Origin: Polyangiaceae bacterium | GTDB taxonomy: Bacteria > Myxococcota_A > Polyangia > Polyangiales > Polyangiaceae | Assembly: GCA_016712345.1 (NCBI GenBank) | Contig: JADJRH010000011.1 | Span: forward strand, 4,712,001-4,776,000 | DNA: 64,000 bases | Direction: 5' to 3' | Shown here: positions 18,414 to 27,883 of the stretch, one piece after another | How the letters are laid out: each line of letters starts with the position of its first letter | Numbering within the stretch: position 1 is the stretch's first letter | Notes under the pieces: generated by a model | What the model was told of the DNA's origin: nothing | Seen by the model: the letters and a program-made list of their open reading frames with translations, nothing else | Databases searched by the model: none | Program-made: the position numbers and the translations under genes

Positions 18414-20015
18414 TCAAAAAGCGAGATCCTTCTTGTCACCCCCCTTGGAAGGCTTGGTGGGAGTGGAACCGGTGGTCCCGGCCGGGGCACTGTCTTTACC
18501 CGTTGGAACGGTGGTTGAAGACGCAGGCGCACTTGACTTGACGGCAGACGCAGTGGAAAGCGCCTGCCCGGACGAGGACGCGGGGGCCGAACTCTTGGCG
18601 ACCGCGGTGGAGGTGGAAGCCGCCGTCGCGGTGGGTTGAGCGTCGGCACTCTGGAGAGGCATGGGTGCGGGAGCCACAATGGGTGGAGGAACAGTATGGG
18701 TAGATTCGCCCGCGGATGCTCGATCCGACGCGGGAGTTGCGCCATTGTGTACACTTCCACTCTGCCCTCCGGCTCCACCCGACAAGACAGCAAACACCGC
18801 CGCCGCCCCCACAACGCCGGCGAGCGGAACAGACACGAGTAACCACTTGCGCGACTTCGGGGACGACTCTACCGCGGCGATGGGAGCCGACGTTTTCGAC
18901 GCGGGCTCGAGCGTTTGCCCAGTGGAATCGCGTGGCGGCCCCGGACTTACCGGGGGAGTGTTGGAACTTGCAAACTCGGTTTTCGCCGACACCAAGTCGC
19001 TCACTCGCGACGGCGACGACGTGGGTAGATGTTCAGCCGGAGCGCCGCTCAACCGAACCGGGACTTTGCCCCAGGCAGCCTCCAACAGCTCATACGCCGC
19101 GGATGCGGTTTGAGGCCTTTTTTCCGGATCTTTGGCCAACATCTGGAGAACCGGCTCATCAAGAGACGAGGGTAGATCCGGGCACACTTCCGACATGCGA
19201 GGCGGCGGATCTGTAATTTGCTTGAGAAGAATGTCCATAACACTCTCCCCATCAAACGGCCGCTTCCCGGTCAGCATGACGTGCACAAGCACACCGCACG
19301 CATAAATGTCCGTCCGGTGATCTACCCGTTTGCCACGACACTGCTCGGGAGACATATAATACGATGTTCCCATAGGCGTGCCTGTTTCTGTCTTGTGCCC
19401 CGGCTCGCTCGAATCACCAAGCAACTTGGCAATGCCAAAATCAATCAGCTTTGGAAACAACTGCCCTTCATCATCGCGCGCCAGAAGAATGTTTTCAGGT
19501 TTCAGATCGCGGTGCGCAATTCCCCCGGCATGAGCGGCTGTGAGCGCGCGCGTCACACCTTTGAGAATAGGCAAGGCTTCGTCGGGAGATAGGCGGCCTC
19601 GTTCTGACAAAACCTTGTCGAGTGACTTTCCGTCAAGGTACTCCATGACGAAGTAGTGCCGACCGTCGGGCAGTTGACCAAACGAGAAAATGTCGATGAT
19701 ATTTCGATGGCGAATTTGATTGACAGCGCGCGCCTCCGCCATAAACCGACTCACCATTTGTGGATCGGCCGAAAAATGGTGGTTTAGTACCTTGACCGCC
19801 GCGGCTTTTCCAATGAGTGGGTGCACCGCGCGGTACACAGCGCCAAACCCGCCTTCACCCAGTTTGCCAAGAATCTGATACTCACCGGCTTTGGACCCCT
19901 CGGGCAAATCTGTGTCGAGCACGCCGGACGGTGCCGACGGCAGCGGATGACCGTCAACGTCACAAACGCTTGTGCCGTCTGGATGAGCCTTGTTGCAGTG
20001 CCCACAGGTCACCAT
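18414..20015 (-). CDS. Ser/Thr protein kinase with zinc ribbon and TM helix
   Basis: A Hanks-type kinase. The order is: a small zinc-binding motif (CGHC at 4-7 with a further Cys at 18), kinase domain with glycine loop GKLGEGGFGAV at 50-60, catalytic Lys75, HRD at 168-170 and DFG at 192-194, a transmembrane helix at about 391-411, and a long Ser/Thr/Ala/Pro-rich extracytoplasmic tail. All catalytic residues are present, so it should be active. The tail has no recognisable sensor fold. The downstream genes encode an FG-GAP lipoprotein and a PEGA protein. Confidence 0.93.
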   Translation of the reverse strand: MVTCGHCNKAHPDGTSVCDVDGHPLPSAPSGVLDTDLPEGSKAGEYQILGKLGEGGFGAVYRAVHPLIGKAAAVKVLNHHFSADPQMVSRFMAEARAVNQIRHRNIIDIFSFGQLPDGRHYFVMEYLDGKSLDKVLSERGRLSPDEALPILKGVTRALTAAHAGGIAHRDLKPENILLARDDEGQLFPKLIDFGIAKLLGDSSEPGHKTETGTPMGTSYYMSPEQCRGKRVDHRTDIYACGVLVHVMLTGKRPFDGESVMDILLKQITDPPPRMSEVCPDLPSSLDEPVLQMLAKDPEKRPQTASAAYELLEAAWGKVPVRLSGAPAEHLPTSSPSRVSDLVSAKTEFASSNTPPVSPGPPRDSTGQTLEPASKTSAPIAAVESSPKSRKWLLVSVPLAGVVGAAAVFAVLSGGAGGQSGSVHNGATPASDRASAGESTHTVPPPIVAPAPMPLQSADAQPTATAASTSTAVAKSSAPASSSGQALSTASAVKSSAPASSTTVPTGKDSAPAGTTGSTPTKPSKGGDKKDLAF

Positions 20016-20121
20016 AAAATTGCTCCGCTTCTCGAACCTCGCGAAGGTAACTCGAAATCAGCCTCGTCCGAAAGGACTTTTTTGCCGCGGATAAGCGACG
20101 AGGTTAACGGGAGCTTTTTTT

Positions 20122-20160
20122 GGCGCCGGAGGCCCCACAAAAAGTTATACTCCCGGCGCC
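20122..20160 (+). promoter_or_regulatory. Inverted repeat before the glycosyltransferase gene
   Basis: GGCGCCGG (20122-20129) and CCGGCGCC (20153-20160) flank a loop that contains TTATACT, a possible -10 element. The right arm ends six bases before the ATG at 20167. It could be an operator or an mRNA hairpin over the start. Confidence 0.4.
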
Positions 20161-20166
20161 TTTAGC

Positions 20167-21717
20167 ATGCGTCGCGTTGTTCGGTTTCTTCCTTTTCTCG
20201 CGGTGATTGCGGTGTTTGTAGCAATCCGCTGCATCCAATGGGATGCCGACCCTCCGCCCACTATGCCCAACGGGCGCCTCACCACCGAGCTAATCGCCGA
20301 ACCAATCGCCAAGGCGCATGAAGCGCGAAACTATGCTTTGTTCGGATCGTTTTCCACGCATCCGGTTGATAACTACCAATTTTGGCGAGCACAGTCACCG
20401 GTATGGGTATACCCGCTGTCCCTTGCTTTTAAGCTATTTGGCCCTCAGACAAACACACTTGGCGCGTTCGCCCTGGTTGGCTCAACCCTTGGGTATATCG
20501 CCTTCCTCCACTTTGCGCGGCTGCGGCTAAAAGGGGTTGCGTGGGTAGCGGCCGCTCTGTTTTTGGGGTTGAATTTTTATCAAATCTTGTACAGTCGCGT
20601 GGGCCTGCTTGAATTTCAGGTCATGGGCCTTGTCACGCTCTCGGCGATCTTTGTTGTTCGGGCCGAGAAACACCCACTTCAAATCATACCCGCGCTTATA
20701 GCGTTTTTTGCTGCTTTTTTTACAAAACAGTCGGCGCTATTTTTTTCTCCGGTTGTCCTTGTCGCTTTTCTTGTCGCCCAAAAAGCAGTTTGGTCCGCTC
20801 ATTATCGAACCGCCTTCTACCGGCTTGCCCCCGTCGCTGTCGCGGTGCTTTTGCTCACCGGCGCGTTTTTCATCATGCGTACACCCGACTATCAGCGCGC
20901 GCTCGCATGGAACTTTGGGCACGTTGTGATCGGTGAAACGCAGCATTCCGAAATCAACTTCGAACGGGTACCTCTCCTTCAGGTGCTCATTCGTCCCCTC
21001 TGGTGGAGACGCTGGAGTGAGGGGTTTTACCTCCTCTTTCCAATCGCCGGCCCCCTTGCGCTCATTCGAAGCATCAGCCTCCTACCCGCCTTGGTTCGCC
21101 GTCAAATCCGCCGTTGGGAAGCGGTCACGCTGGGTACATTTATTTGTGCACTGGGGTCTACTCTGTACGCCAAACCTGAAGGTTCACGTTTCGAAATGAT
21201 CTTGTTTGTCCCCGTTTCCCTGTTGGCGGCCGACGCTTTATCACTGCTCGGTCGAGCCACCACCCACGGCGGTTTCAAATGGGGTAGGTGGGCCGTATTG
21301 ACGGCGCTCACAGGCGCTCTCTCGTTCGACGGATTTCACTTTGCGCGATGGGTTACCACCGCAACGTACCAAGTGGCTACCGTTCGATCCGAGATTGATG
21401 ACGCCATTGTTACCAACCCGGCGCGTTGGGCAGGTGGCCCCGAACAGCCGGCGGTCGCTATTGGACTTTGGGCGGGGCCGGCGGTCTTTAATACTCGCCA
21501 CTATTACTACTACACAAAAGAAAACTTTAACACGACCAAAGAGGCAATGGCCGCCCTCCAACCTACCCACTTATTTCTACTCGACGTAGCCGATCCTACC
21601 CGAAGGTTCATGAAACTTCACTTCACCAACCGGTTTGACAGGCTCGCAGTCCGCCGCATTTGGCCCACTCCCAGGGGTGACTTGACAATGTTCGTTGTCG
21701 ACGGCCCCCTCCCGTAG
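20167..21717 (+). CDS. PMT/ArnT-like membrane glycosyltransferase
   Basis: A 516-residue polytopic protein with about ten hydrophobic segments in the layout of GT-C transferases (dolichyl-phosphate mannosyl or ArnT type). The first periplasmic loop carries ELIAEPIAKAHEARNYALFGSF, where family members place the catalytic acidic residue before an amphipathic helix. Later segments (LYSRVGLLEFQVMGLVTLSAI, FFTKQSALFFSP) fit the family. The sugar donor is probably a polyprenyl-phosphate sugar; the acceptor is unknown. It is divergent from the kinase gene; the ATPase gene follows after 97 bases. Confidence 0.72.
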   Translation: MRRVVRFLPFLAVIAVFVAIRCIQWDADPPPTMPNGRLTTELIAEPIAKAHEARNYALFGSFSTHPVDNYQFWRAQSPVWVYPLSLAFKLFGPQTNTLGAFALVGSTLGYIAFLHFARLRLKGVAWVAAALFLGLNFYQILYSRVGLLEFQVMGLVTLSAIFVVRAEKHPLQIIPALIAFFAAFFTKQSALFFSPVVLVAFLVAQKAVWSAHYRTAFYRLAPVAVAVLLLTGAFFIMRTPDYQRALAWNFGHVVIGETQHSEINFERVPLLQVLIRPLWWRRWSEGFYLLFPIAGPLALIRSISLLPALVRRQIRRWEAVTLGTFICALGSTLYAKPEGSRFEMILFVPVSLLAADALSLLGRATTHGGFKWGRWAVLTALTGALSFDGFHFARWVTTATYQVATVRSEIDDAIVTNPARWAGGPEQPAVAIGLWAGPAVFNTRHYYYYTKENFNTTKEAMAALQPTHLFLLDVADPTRRFMKLHFTNRFDRLAVRRIWPTPRGDLTMFVVDGPLP

Positions 21718-21814
21718 ATTTCCGGCCACAGCTCCGCTAGGCTATAACCCGCGCTACGGTGCGGGTGTACACACGCCCCAAAACAACCTAAAACGCCCGA
21801 CTTCCAGAGAGCCA

Positions 21815-22957
21815 ATGACAACACTTTCTCGCCTTCACGTGCGCGGCTACAGACGCTTGCTGGACGTGGATCTTGAAATGAGGCCTTTCAGTGTACTCAT
21901 CGGGGCAAACGGTGCGGGAAAAACATCTTTCCTAGAGGTGCTGTCGCTCCTTGCGGCTTCAGGCAATGCACAACTGTCGGCAAAGATCTCCGACCTGGGT
22001 GGGATTGGCGACATTCTTACCCGCGACAAAGCAAGCGCCGTAGAACTCGAACTCTCGTCGCCGCTTGAGAACGAAAAACCACTCAACTACGCATTGCGAA
22101 TAGAGCCGCGCGGCCAAGGTTATTGGATCCAACGAGAAACGCTCGCTCAAGATCGGGGCAAAGCAACCCCCTTCAAACACATCGACTCTGAAAACGGAAA
22201 TGTTCGGTACTTTGACACGCTCCGCGCTCAACTGATGCGGCCCGATTGGACATTGGATGCCTTTGAAACTGCCCTCGCCCAAGTGCCCAAAATGTTCCAT
22301 CAACCTGAAGAACTGCGCAGAACCATTGCAGGCACCACATTCTACGCATCGCTCAACGTTTCGCCCAAGTCGCCCGTCCGGCTACCCCAACAAATGCGTC
22401 CGGCCACCCTTCCCGGATCTCAGGGCGAGGATCTGGTCACTTGCCTATACTCACTCCGCGAAAATGATCCCAATCGCTTTGAATCTCTGGAAGACGCCCT
22501 TTCGGCTGCCTTTCCAGACTTCGAACGCCTCGCATTTCCCCCGGCTGCCGCAGGCATGTTGGCGATGACTTGGAAAGACAAACACTTTGGAAGGCCAATG
22601 TATATGCACCAGCTTTCCGAAGGAACGTTAAGATTTTTGTGGCTTGCCACGCTGCTCACCAGTCGTGACCTGCCACCTATTGTCCTCCTCGACGAGCCCG
22701 AGGTAAGTCTACATCCTGAACTGTTGAGTCTCCTGGTTGGGCTCATGCGTGAGGCGTCGGCGCGCAGCCAAATCGTGGTGGCAACCCACTCCGACAGGCT
22801 TGTTCGCTTCCTCAAACCTCATGAACTGCTCGTGGTAGAAACCGACGGCGGGGCGGCCAAATTTACGTGGGCGGACTCAATGCAGATCGAGGAGTGGCTG
22901 GCTGACTACAGCTTGGACGAACTTTGGCGCTCCAAACAACTTGGGGGAATCTCATGA
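21815..22957 (+). CDS. AAA-family ATPase (AAA_21/RecF-like), DUF4276 partner
   Basis: An ABC/RecF-class ATPase of 380 residues. Walker A is IGANGAGKTS (about 29-38), the signature region QLSEGTLRFLWL precedes Walker B LLDEPEVSLHPE (about 290-301), and the switch His lies in THSDRLV (about 325). I chose ATG 21815, because the frame upstream overlaps the preceding gene and lacks protein character. Its stop overlaps the next start (ATGA). ATPases of this type paired with TOPRIM-fold proteins resemble OLD/PARIS-like defence pairs. That role here is inference. Confidence 0.85.
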   Translation: MTTLSRLHVRGYRRLLDVDLEMRPFSVLIGANGAGKTSFLEVLSLLAASGNAQLSAKISDLGGIGDILTRDKASAVELELSSPLENEKPLNYALRIEPRGQGYWIQRETLAQDRGKATPFKHIDSENGNVRYFDTLRAQLMRPDWTLDAFETALAQVPKMFHQPEELRRTIAGTTFYASLNVSPKSPVRLPQQMRPATLPGSQGEDLVTCLYSLRENDPNRFESLEDALSAAFPDFERLAFPPAAAGMLAMTWKDKHFGRPMYMHQLSEGTLRFLWLATLLTSRDLPPIVLLDEPEVSLHPELLSLLVGLMREASARSQIVVATHSDRLVRFLKPHELLVVETDGGAAKFTWADSMQIEEWLADYSLDELWRSKQLGGIS

Positions 22958-23564
22958 GAATTTCGCTGCTTGTGGAGGGCGACACAGAACGCGTTTTTCT
23001 TCCCACACTGCGAGCGTTCCTATCGCAGCACCTGTCCGGCAAAATGCCCAATCTGGTTGTGCGATCCTACGACGGGCGGATCCCCAAAGGGGACAAATTG
23101 CGCCGCGTGGTGGAAGATCTTCTGACGAAGCGCCCCACACCGGCCGATGCGGTCATTGCGTTAACTGATGTGTACACGGGTTCATCGGACTTTACAAGTG
23201 CGGCCGATGCAAAAGCGAAAATGAGGACTTGGGTACCAAACAACGACCGATTCTACCCGCATGTCGCTCAACACGACTTTGAGGCCTGGCTCCTACCCTA
23301 CTGGTCTACCATTCAGAAGCTCGCCGGCCACAACATGGCGGCTCCCTCAGGTCGACCCGAACAAGTCAATCATCAACGACCTCCGGCGGCGCGCATCAAA
23401 GAAATTTTTGAGCGTGGCAAATGCTGCGACAGCTATGTGAAGCCGCGCGATGCACTCCGTATCTTGAAGGATAATGACCTAACCGCTGCCGTAGATGCCT
23501 GCCCAGAACTAAAGAACTTGTCAACACCATCCTACATCTGTCAGGCGGCTCAACCTTGCCTTGA
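22954..23564 (+). CDS. DUF4276-type TOPRIM-like protein, -1 frameshift near 3' end
   Basis: A likely partner of the ATPase, overlapping it by four bases. TOPRIM-like landmarks are present: the Glu in LLVEGDTER near the start, an Asp in IALTDVY, and HDFEAWLL. Up to about 23511 the frame reads normally (DNDLTAAVDACPEL). The unshifted frame then becomes unlike any family and runs on to 23664, into the convergent methyltransferase gene. A -1 shift at the CTAAAG around 23511 instead gives KELVNTILHLSGGSTLP and a stop at 23562-23564, a convincing C-terminus. The cause may be a sequencing error, a real mutation or recoding. Confidence 0.7.
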
Positions 23565-24485
23565 CAGGATTCGCATCGGCTTACGGCCACCGGCAATCAG
23601 CCCCGCAAACGCAACAAGCTCGGTCCACTCGCCTCGTTTGCACAGCTCAAACTCTTCGCGTTGAATTTGTAAAAGCGTATCGTAGTCGGCGGTAAACTCG
23701 TCTTCAGATCCGCCCGCCGCAAGGTAATATTGGCGCGCCTCCGCGCGGTCCCAACCGTACACGCCTTCGCTCACATCCCGTTCCAGATCGAGCATCGCGG
23801 CTGCTTGTTGCGGCTCCGCGTACGGTGGAGCAAACACCCAAGCGCGGTCGTTGTTGTAATAACGCACGTCGTTCAGACTTGAAAACAACTTGGGCAAGTG
23901 TACCCCAAAATCATTCCACCCATGGCCGAGCACCGCCTTACCGTGCACAGCCCGCAGATGAAATCGGGTCACCGCAAGTTGACGTTGGAGGTCTACCCTG
24001 GGCCCCGCCGAGGCCAAACGCTGAAGACCGGCAAGGTTGTTGGGCTCCACTGCGAGCACCAAACCCCCCGGCTTGGCAACGCGCACCATCTCTTGAAAGC
24101 CGAGGGTAGGATTGGGTAGATGAATGAGCACCGTTTGACACATCACCATGTCAAACGAATTGTCAGCAAAGGGTAGATTTTCTGCCGCCCCCAACACAAA
24201 CGAAACCTGCCCTCGATCGCCGTTTTCCAGCAAAAAAGCCGCCGTTTTCTCACGCGCAATTTGCAGCGAACGCTCTTCGCGATCCAACCCTGTAAAGGTG
24301 TACCCATTGGAAAAGTGCGGCATCCAAGCGCGGGCGAAGTGCCCTTGACCCACGCCCACCTCCAAAATGGACCGGGCCTCGGCCACCTCAAATCTCCGGG
24401 CCAGCAGTCCAATATAGTCTGAATGCCACCAATAGTCCCGCGCGTCGGTGAAATACCGCTCAGAATGAGCCTTTTTTGTTTCCAT
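23550..24485 (-). CDS. Class I SAM-dependent methyltransferase
   Basis: A Rossmann-fold methyltransferase of 311 residues. The SAM loop is ILEVGVGQGHFARA, motif II has FTGLDREERSLQIAREK, and motif IV is SFDMVMCQTVLIHLPNP. The C-terminal 130 residues are extra helical sequence. ATG 24485 is chosen: it lies two bases after the stop of the upstream FG-GAP lipoprotein gene, implying coupled translation. The substrate is unknown. It is convergent with the DUF4276 gene; the 3' ends overlap slightly. Confidence 0.85.
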   Translation of the reverse strand: METKKAHSERYFTDARDYWWHSDYIGLLARRFEVAEARSILEVGVGQGHFARAWMPHFSNGYTFTGLDREERSLQIAREKTAAFLLENGDRGQVSFVLGAAENLPFADNSFDMVMCQTVLIHLPNPTLGFQEMVRVAKPGGLVLAVEPNNLAGLQRLASAGPRVDLQRQLAVTRFHLRAVHGKAVLGHGWNDFGVHLPKLFSSLNDVRYYNNDRAWVFAPPYAEPQQAAAMLDLERDVSEGVYGWDRAEARQYYLAAGGSEDEFTADYDTLLQIQREEFELCKRGEWTELVAFAGLIAGGRKPMRILSRQG

Positions 24486-24487
24486 GT

Positions 24488-26983
24488 TCAACCGGTCGGC
24501 TTGCAATAAACGCCCACAACAATCCCCTCATTGTTGCCGTCTTTGCACTCGGTCACTCCACCGCCGTCGTTGGCCTTCACCGTAAGGTCCACAGCGTCGG
24601 CAGGGTCTTTGGGGGCACCGTCCCAAGCACACGTGACAATGTCGCACTGATCGGGGAAGAGAGACTTTTGCGTTTGGGTAGAACAAACGAGCGTGGTTCC
24701 AAGGTAAAAACCCACTTTGATACCCGGGCCCACTGGAGCCGATCCGCGATTACAGATCGGCGCCGTGAGCGTAGCGGTAGTTCCGTCGCAGGTGAAACCC
24801 GCCGAAGCGCCGGCCGTCGCATCGGGTGTTGCGGTTCCACCCTGTTCGCCCGGCACATTGGTGCGGAAGTTGTTGAGCACCGGATCTTCCCAGTTGTTTT
24901 TCCACTCGCTCGACTTGGGAATGGTCCCGTCTTCGTTTACATGGGTCACAGCGTAGGCATGTTGATTCCAAATCATGCGGGAACGCACCCATTTGTCATT
25001 GGCGTCGTTGTACACTCGAATTCCCGAAACGCCGTGCGGATGAGAAGCCCGACACGTGTTTGCTCCGGCAAACCCCGCGGGCGGAGGCGCGCATTGCAAA
25101 CCCAGATCAATACACTGCGCGTCGTCCTGCGCGGCGCAGCATTGAGCGCTTGTTGTACACCTGCACAAACCCGCGTCACACACACCCGAAACGCATTCTT
25201 GATTGGTGTCGCATCGAACACCTGCAAATTGTGAATCTACCCCTTCCGGGGTTAAGAAGTCGCACGCTATACCGTCGGCATTGGGAGAGCAGGCCCGGTT
25301 GGAAGGCACTACCAAATCGGCTCGATAGTTACCATCCACATCGGCGATGAGGGGATTTTCATACCATGTGCAGGACGACCGATATTGACTAAAGATGACT
25401 TCACCGGTTGTTCCCTTGTAAACACGGGTAAAGCACTCATCTGCGTACACAACCTCGGCCTCACCGTCGGCCTCAAAGTCAAATACGCTCGACCCGGTGA
25501 TGTTGGACGAGACATCCTGGGTTGTTTTAGACCAAGCGATCCCGTCGGGACAGTCACCAAAGTCACAAATGCCGGCCGGACATTGGCCACCCGGGCGCGG
25601 CGAGGTTGTACAATCAATGTCAAAAATGGTATAATAGGCTTTGCCCGCAACAGCCAATTCAGGCAAACCGTCACCGTCAAAGTCGGCAATGGTAGGCGGT
25701 CCACCACCGCCGCCTGGAACAAGGATCGCGGGCATGGCAAGCTCGCCCGTGGTTGCGTACACCATGGCGTACCCATCGCGAACAACCGCCAATTCAGGCC
25801 GGTTGGCAGGGCCTTGACCATACGCCCCAAAGTCGGCCACAGCCACGTGCCCGGGCGCCGACGGGGTGCCCCCCGGGAACGCCATGTCCAATTCCCACTG
25901 TGCGTTTTTCCACTGCCAAATAAACTGACCGTTGGTCATTTCAATTTCAGGATCGTCGTCCAAGTTGGCGACCACTGGAAACAACCCCGCCGAGTAAGAA
26001 GCGTACCCAATCGGCGCGGCCGAAAGAAGTTGACCCGCCGCAGAAAAAACCTGACCTTCCCTCAACACCTCGGGAACACCGTCGTTGTCAAGGTCATGAA
26101 TGGAAGGCCCGGCCCACCCACCGAGAATCGGCGAAATGTGAGTGTTGCCGTTTTGATCTTTCGCCTTCCAAAGTAGGCTCCACGTGCCACCCTTAAAGGT
26201 AAAGGCCAACGTGGTAGAAAGTTGGGCCTGCCCCTGGTCAATACCGTAGGCAACAATTTCAGCCTTTCCGTCGCCGTCGAGATCGCCGGCCGCCAGTGCG
26301 GCAGATGAATAACTCCAGTCGATAATGCCGTCGGCGTCGAGATCGGTACCCGTCAGATTCGCTTCAAGACTGCAATCTTTACCCGAGATCACCCGTACAA
26401 CGCCAAGGTTTTCAGTATACCCGTTGGGCACGGTGGCAGTAAAACTCGCCGCGACGCTGGGTGTACCAATCGGCACGGGATCACTGCCCGGCATAGCTTG
26501 AAACCCGTTGAAGTTGACAACAATGGGAGTGGACTGGACATCCACATGCCCCGGAAATGGATCACCCGCCGGAGCTGTGGCAAATTCACACCTTGTTTTC
26601 GGCGACAAAATGCCCGCCGCAGTGATGTACACACACGTTGGGTCGTGCTGCGGATCGGCATCTTCCCACGGCGCGCACTCACCGTCTTTGCAATACGTGT
26701 CGTTGTCACAGTCGTTGTCGGTTTGACACATTTGACCTGGAACGCAGACCCCGTGCGAACAAATCTGCCCCGGTTGACAAGGCACTGTGCACTCCACCGA
26801 TGCGCCCCCGGTACCAATCACACCCCCCTCACCCCCCGTTCCACCTGTGCCGGTGCTGGAGGTTGTTCCGCCGCTCCCACCTCCCCCGGTGTTGGTATCC
26901 CCCCCATCGCAGCCGATTTGTGCGCCGGCGATGCCGAGAAAAATCGTGAAAGTGACGCAGGAAAGGGAGGTGCGGCGTTTCAT
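24488..26983 (-). CDS. FG-GAP/VCBS-repeat lipoprotein
   Basis: A secreted lipoprotein. From ATG 26983 the signal is MKRRTSLSCVTFTIFLGIAGAQIGC. A Gly/Thr linker and a short Cys-rich module (CVPGQMCQTDNDCDND) follow. The propeller repeats then show calcium loops such as DLDADGIID, DLDGDGKAEIV, DLDNDGVPEVL and DFDGDGLPELA. The last 100 residues resemble a CARDB-like adhesion domain (CDGTTATLTAPICNRGSAPVGPG). The layout is similar to the lipoprotein at 15765. It lies directly upstream of the methyltransferase. Confidence 0.83.
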   Translation of the reverse strand: MKRRTSLSCVTFTIFLGIAGAQIGCDGGDTNTGGGGSGGTTSSTGTGGTGGEGGVIGTGGASVECTVPCQPGQICSHGVCVPGQMCQTDNDCDNDTYCKDGECAPWEDADPQHDPTCVYITAAGILSPKTRCEFATAPAGDPFPGHVDVQSTPIVVNFNGFQAMPGSDPVPIGTPSVAASFTATVPNGYTENLGVVRVISGKDCSLEANLTGTDLDADGIIDWSYSSAALAAGDLDGDGKAEIVAYGIDQGQAQLSTTLAFTFKGGTWSLLWKAKDQNGNTHISPILGGWAGPSIHDLDNDGVPEVLREGQVFSAAGQLLSAAPIGYASYSAGLFPVVANLDDDPEIEMTNGQFIWQWKNAQWELDMAFPGGTPSAPGHVAVADFGAYGQGPANRPELAVVRDGYAMVYATTGELAMPAILVPGGGGGPPTIADFDGDGLPELAVAGKAYYTIFDIDCTTSPRPGGQCPAGICDFGDCPDGIAWSKTTQDVSSNITGSSVFDFEADGEAEVVYADECFTRVYKGTTGEVIFSQYRSSCTWYENPLIADVDGNYRADLVVPSNRACSPNADGIACDFLTPEGVDSQFAGVRCDTNQECVSGVCDAGLCRCTTSAQCCAAQDDAQCIDLGLQCAPPPAGFAGANTCRASHPHGVSGIRVYNDANDKWVRSRMIWNQHAYAVTHVNEDGTIPKSSEWKNNWEDPVLNNFRTNVPGEQGGTATPDATAGASAGFTCDGTTATLTAPICNRGSAPVGPGIKVGFYLGTTLVCSTQTQKSLFPDQCDIVTCAWDGAPKDPADAVDLTVKANDGGGVTECKDGNNEGIVVGVYCKPTG

Positions 26984-27120
26984 GTTCGCGAGCATAACAC
27001 CCGACAACCCTCGCTGTCTCGACCTTACTTTCACAGGTCGCGACACTGGGCGTCACGCTCTTTTCCCCTCCCCTGTTGTTTCGGAAACCTTCAAAATCGC
27101 GGCGCCAAAGGCGGTACTTC

Positions 27121-27804
27121 TTAAACTGCCCGCTGCTCCAAATGCTCAACAAGAAGTTTGGAAAGCCACTTTCGAAAGCGTACACCACCGGCCTCGTCGT
27201 CTTTCAGGCCGGTCTTTTGAAGGAGAGTGGGCCCCATCACGGTAGACCCTACCAACGCGAGCGCCGCGAGTACAATCAAGTGAGCGGTGTCATCGCGCGT
27301 GGGGACTATCCCTTTGTCGGCGCATCGCTCACGTCGCAGCGCATGGGTAGCATCCACGACGCCGCGCAGATTGGCATCCACTTCGTCAATACTGTCGCCG
27401 GAAAGCGCGAGCCACAACATGACGCGGCCGTGCCCTCCTTTGTGGAGCGCGCGGTAAACCGCTTCCAACATGGCGGAGAGCTGCTCCACCTCACCATTTG
27501 AGGCGGCAATTGCGCCCACAAGATCGCGATGAATCGCCTGCAAGGCGCGAGCTGTAACGGCCTTCACAAGCGCCTCGCGACTTCCAAAATGATGAAGGAC
27601 AGTGGGGTGAGAAACGCCCGCATCTGCGGCCACTTCTTGCAATCGAATTCCGGCAGGGCCCGCCTCCACAAGATGACGTTCCGCCACGTCGAGAATGGCT
27701 TCGCGGGCCTCTTCCGCGTCGCGGCGCTTTCGAGCCGGTGGTTCGCTCGAACGTGGGCGCCTTCGTTGTTCGGTTAATGTTTCACCTTTGTTGGCGGGAG
27801 GCAC
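27121..27804 (-). CDS. TetR-family regulator of the isonitrile locus
   Basis: 227 residues. The helix-turn-helix is IRLQEVAADAGVSHPTVLHHFGSREALV, followed by a helical ligand domain. The N-terminal 30 residues are basic and disordered. It is transcribed away from the Coq4-isonitrile genes. A palindromic site lies in the shared 79-base intergenic region, so it most likely represses that operon and itself. The inducer may be a pathway intermediate or product; this is inference from position. Confidence 0.87.
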   Translation of the reverse strand: MPPANKGETLTEQRRRPRSSEPPARKRRDAEEAREAILDVAERHLVEAGPAGIRLQEVAADAGVSHPTVLHHFGSREALVKAVTARALQAIHRDLVGAIAASNGEVEQLSAMLEAVYRALHKGGHGRVMLWLALSGDSIDEVDANLRGVVDATHALRRERCADKGIVPTRDDTAHLIVLAALALVGSTVMGPTLLQKTGLKDDEAGGVRFRKWLSKLLVEHLEQRAV

Positions 27805-27854
27805 GCTGACATCCTAGCGCGAAAAACGCTCGCCGACAAAATTGTAAATAACAC

Positions 27855-27874
27855 TATTGACAAGATTGTTCATA
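27855..27874. promoter_or_regulatory. Putative operator of the Coq4/isonitrile operon
   Basis: An imperfect palindrome of the form TATNNACAANNTTGTNNATA (14 of 20 positions symmetrical), overlapping a TTGACA hexamer at 27857-27862. It is the only dyad seen between the divergent TetR and Coq4 genes. Confidence 0.5.
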
Positions 27875-27883
27875 AGCCCAACA

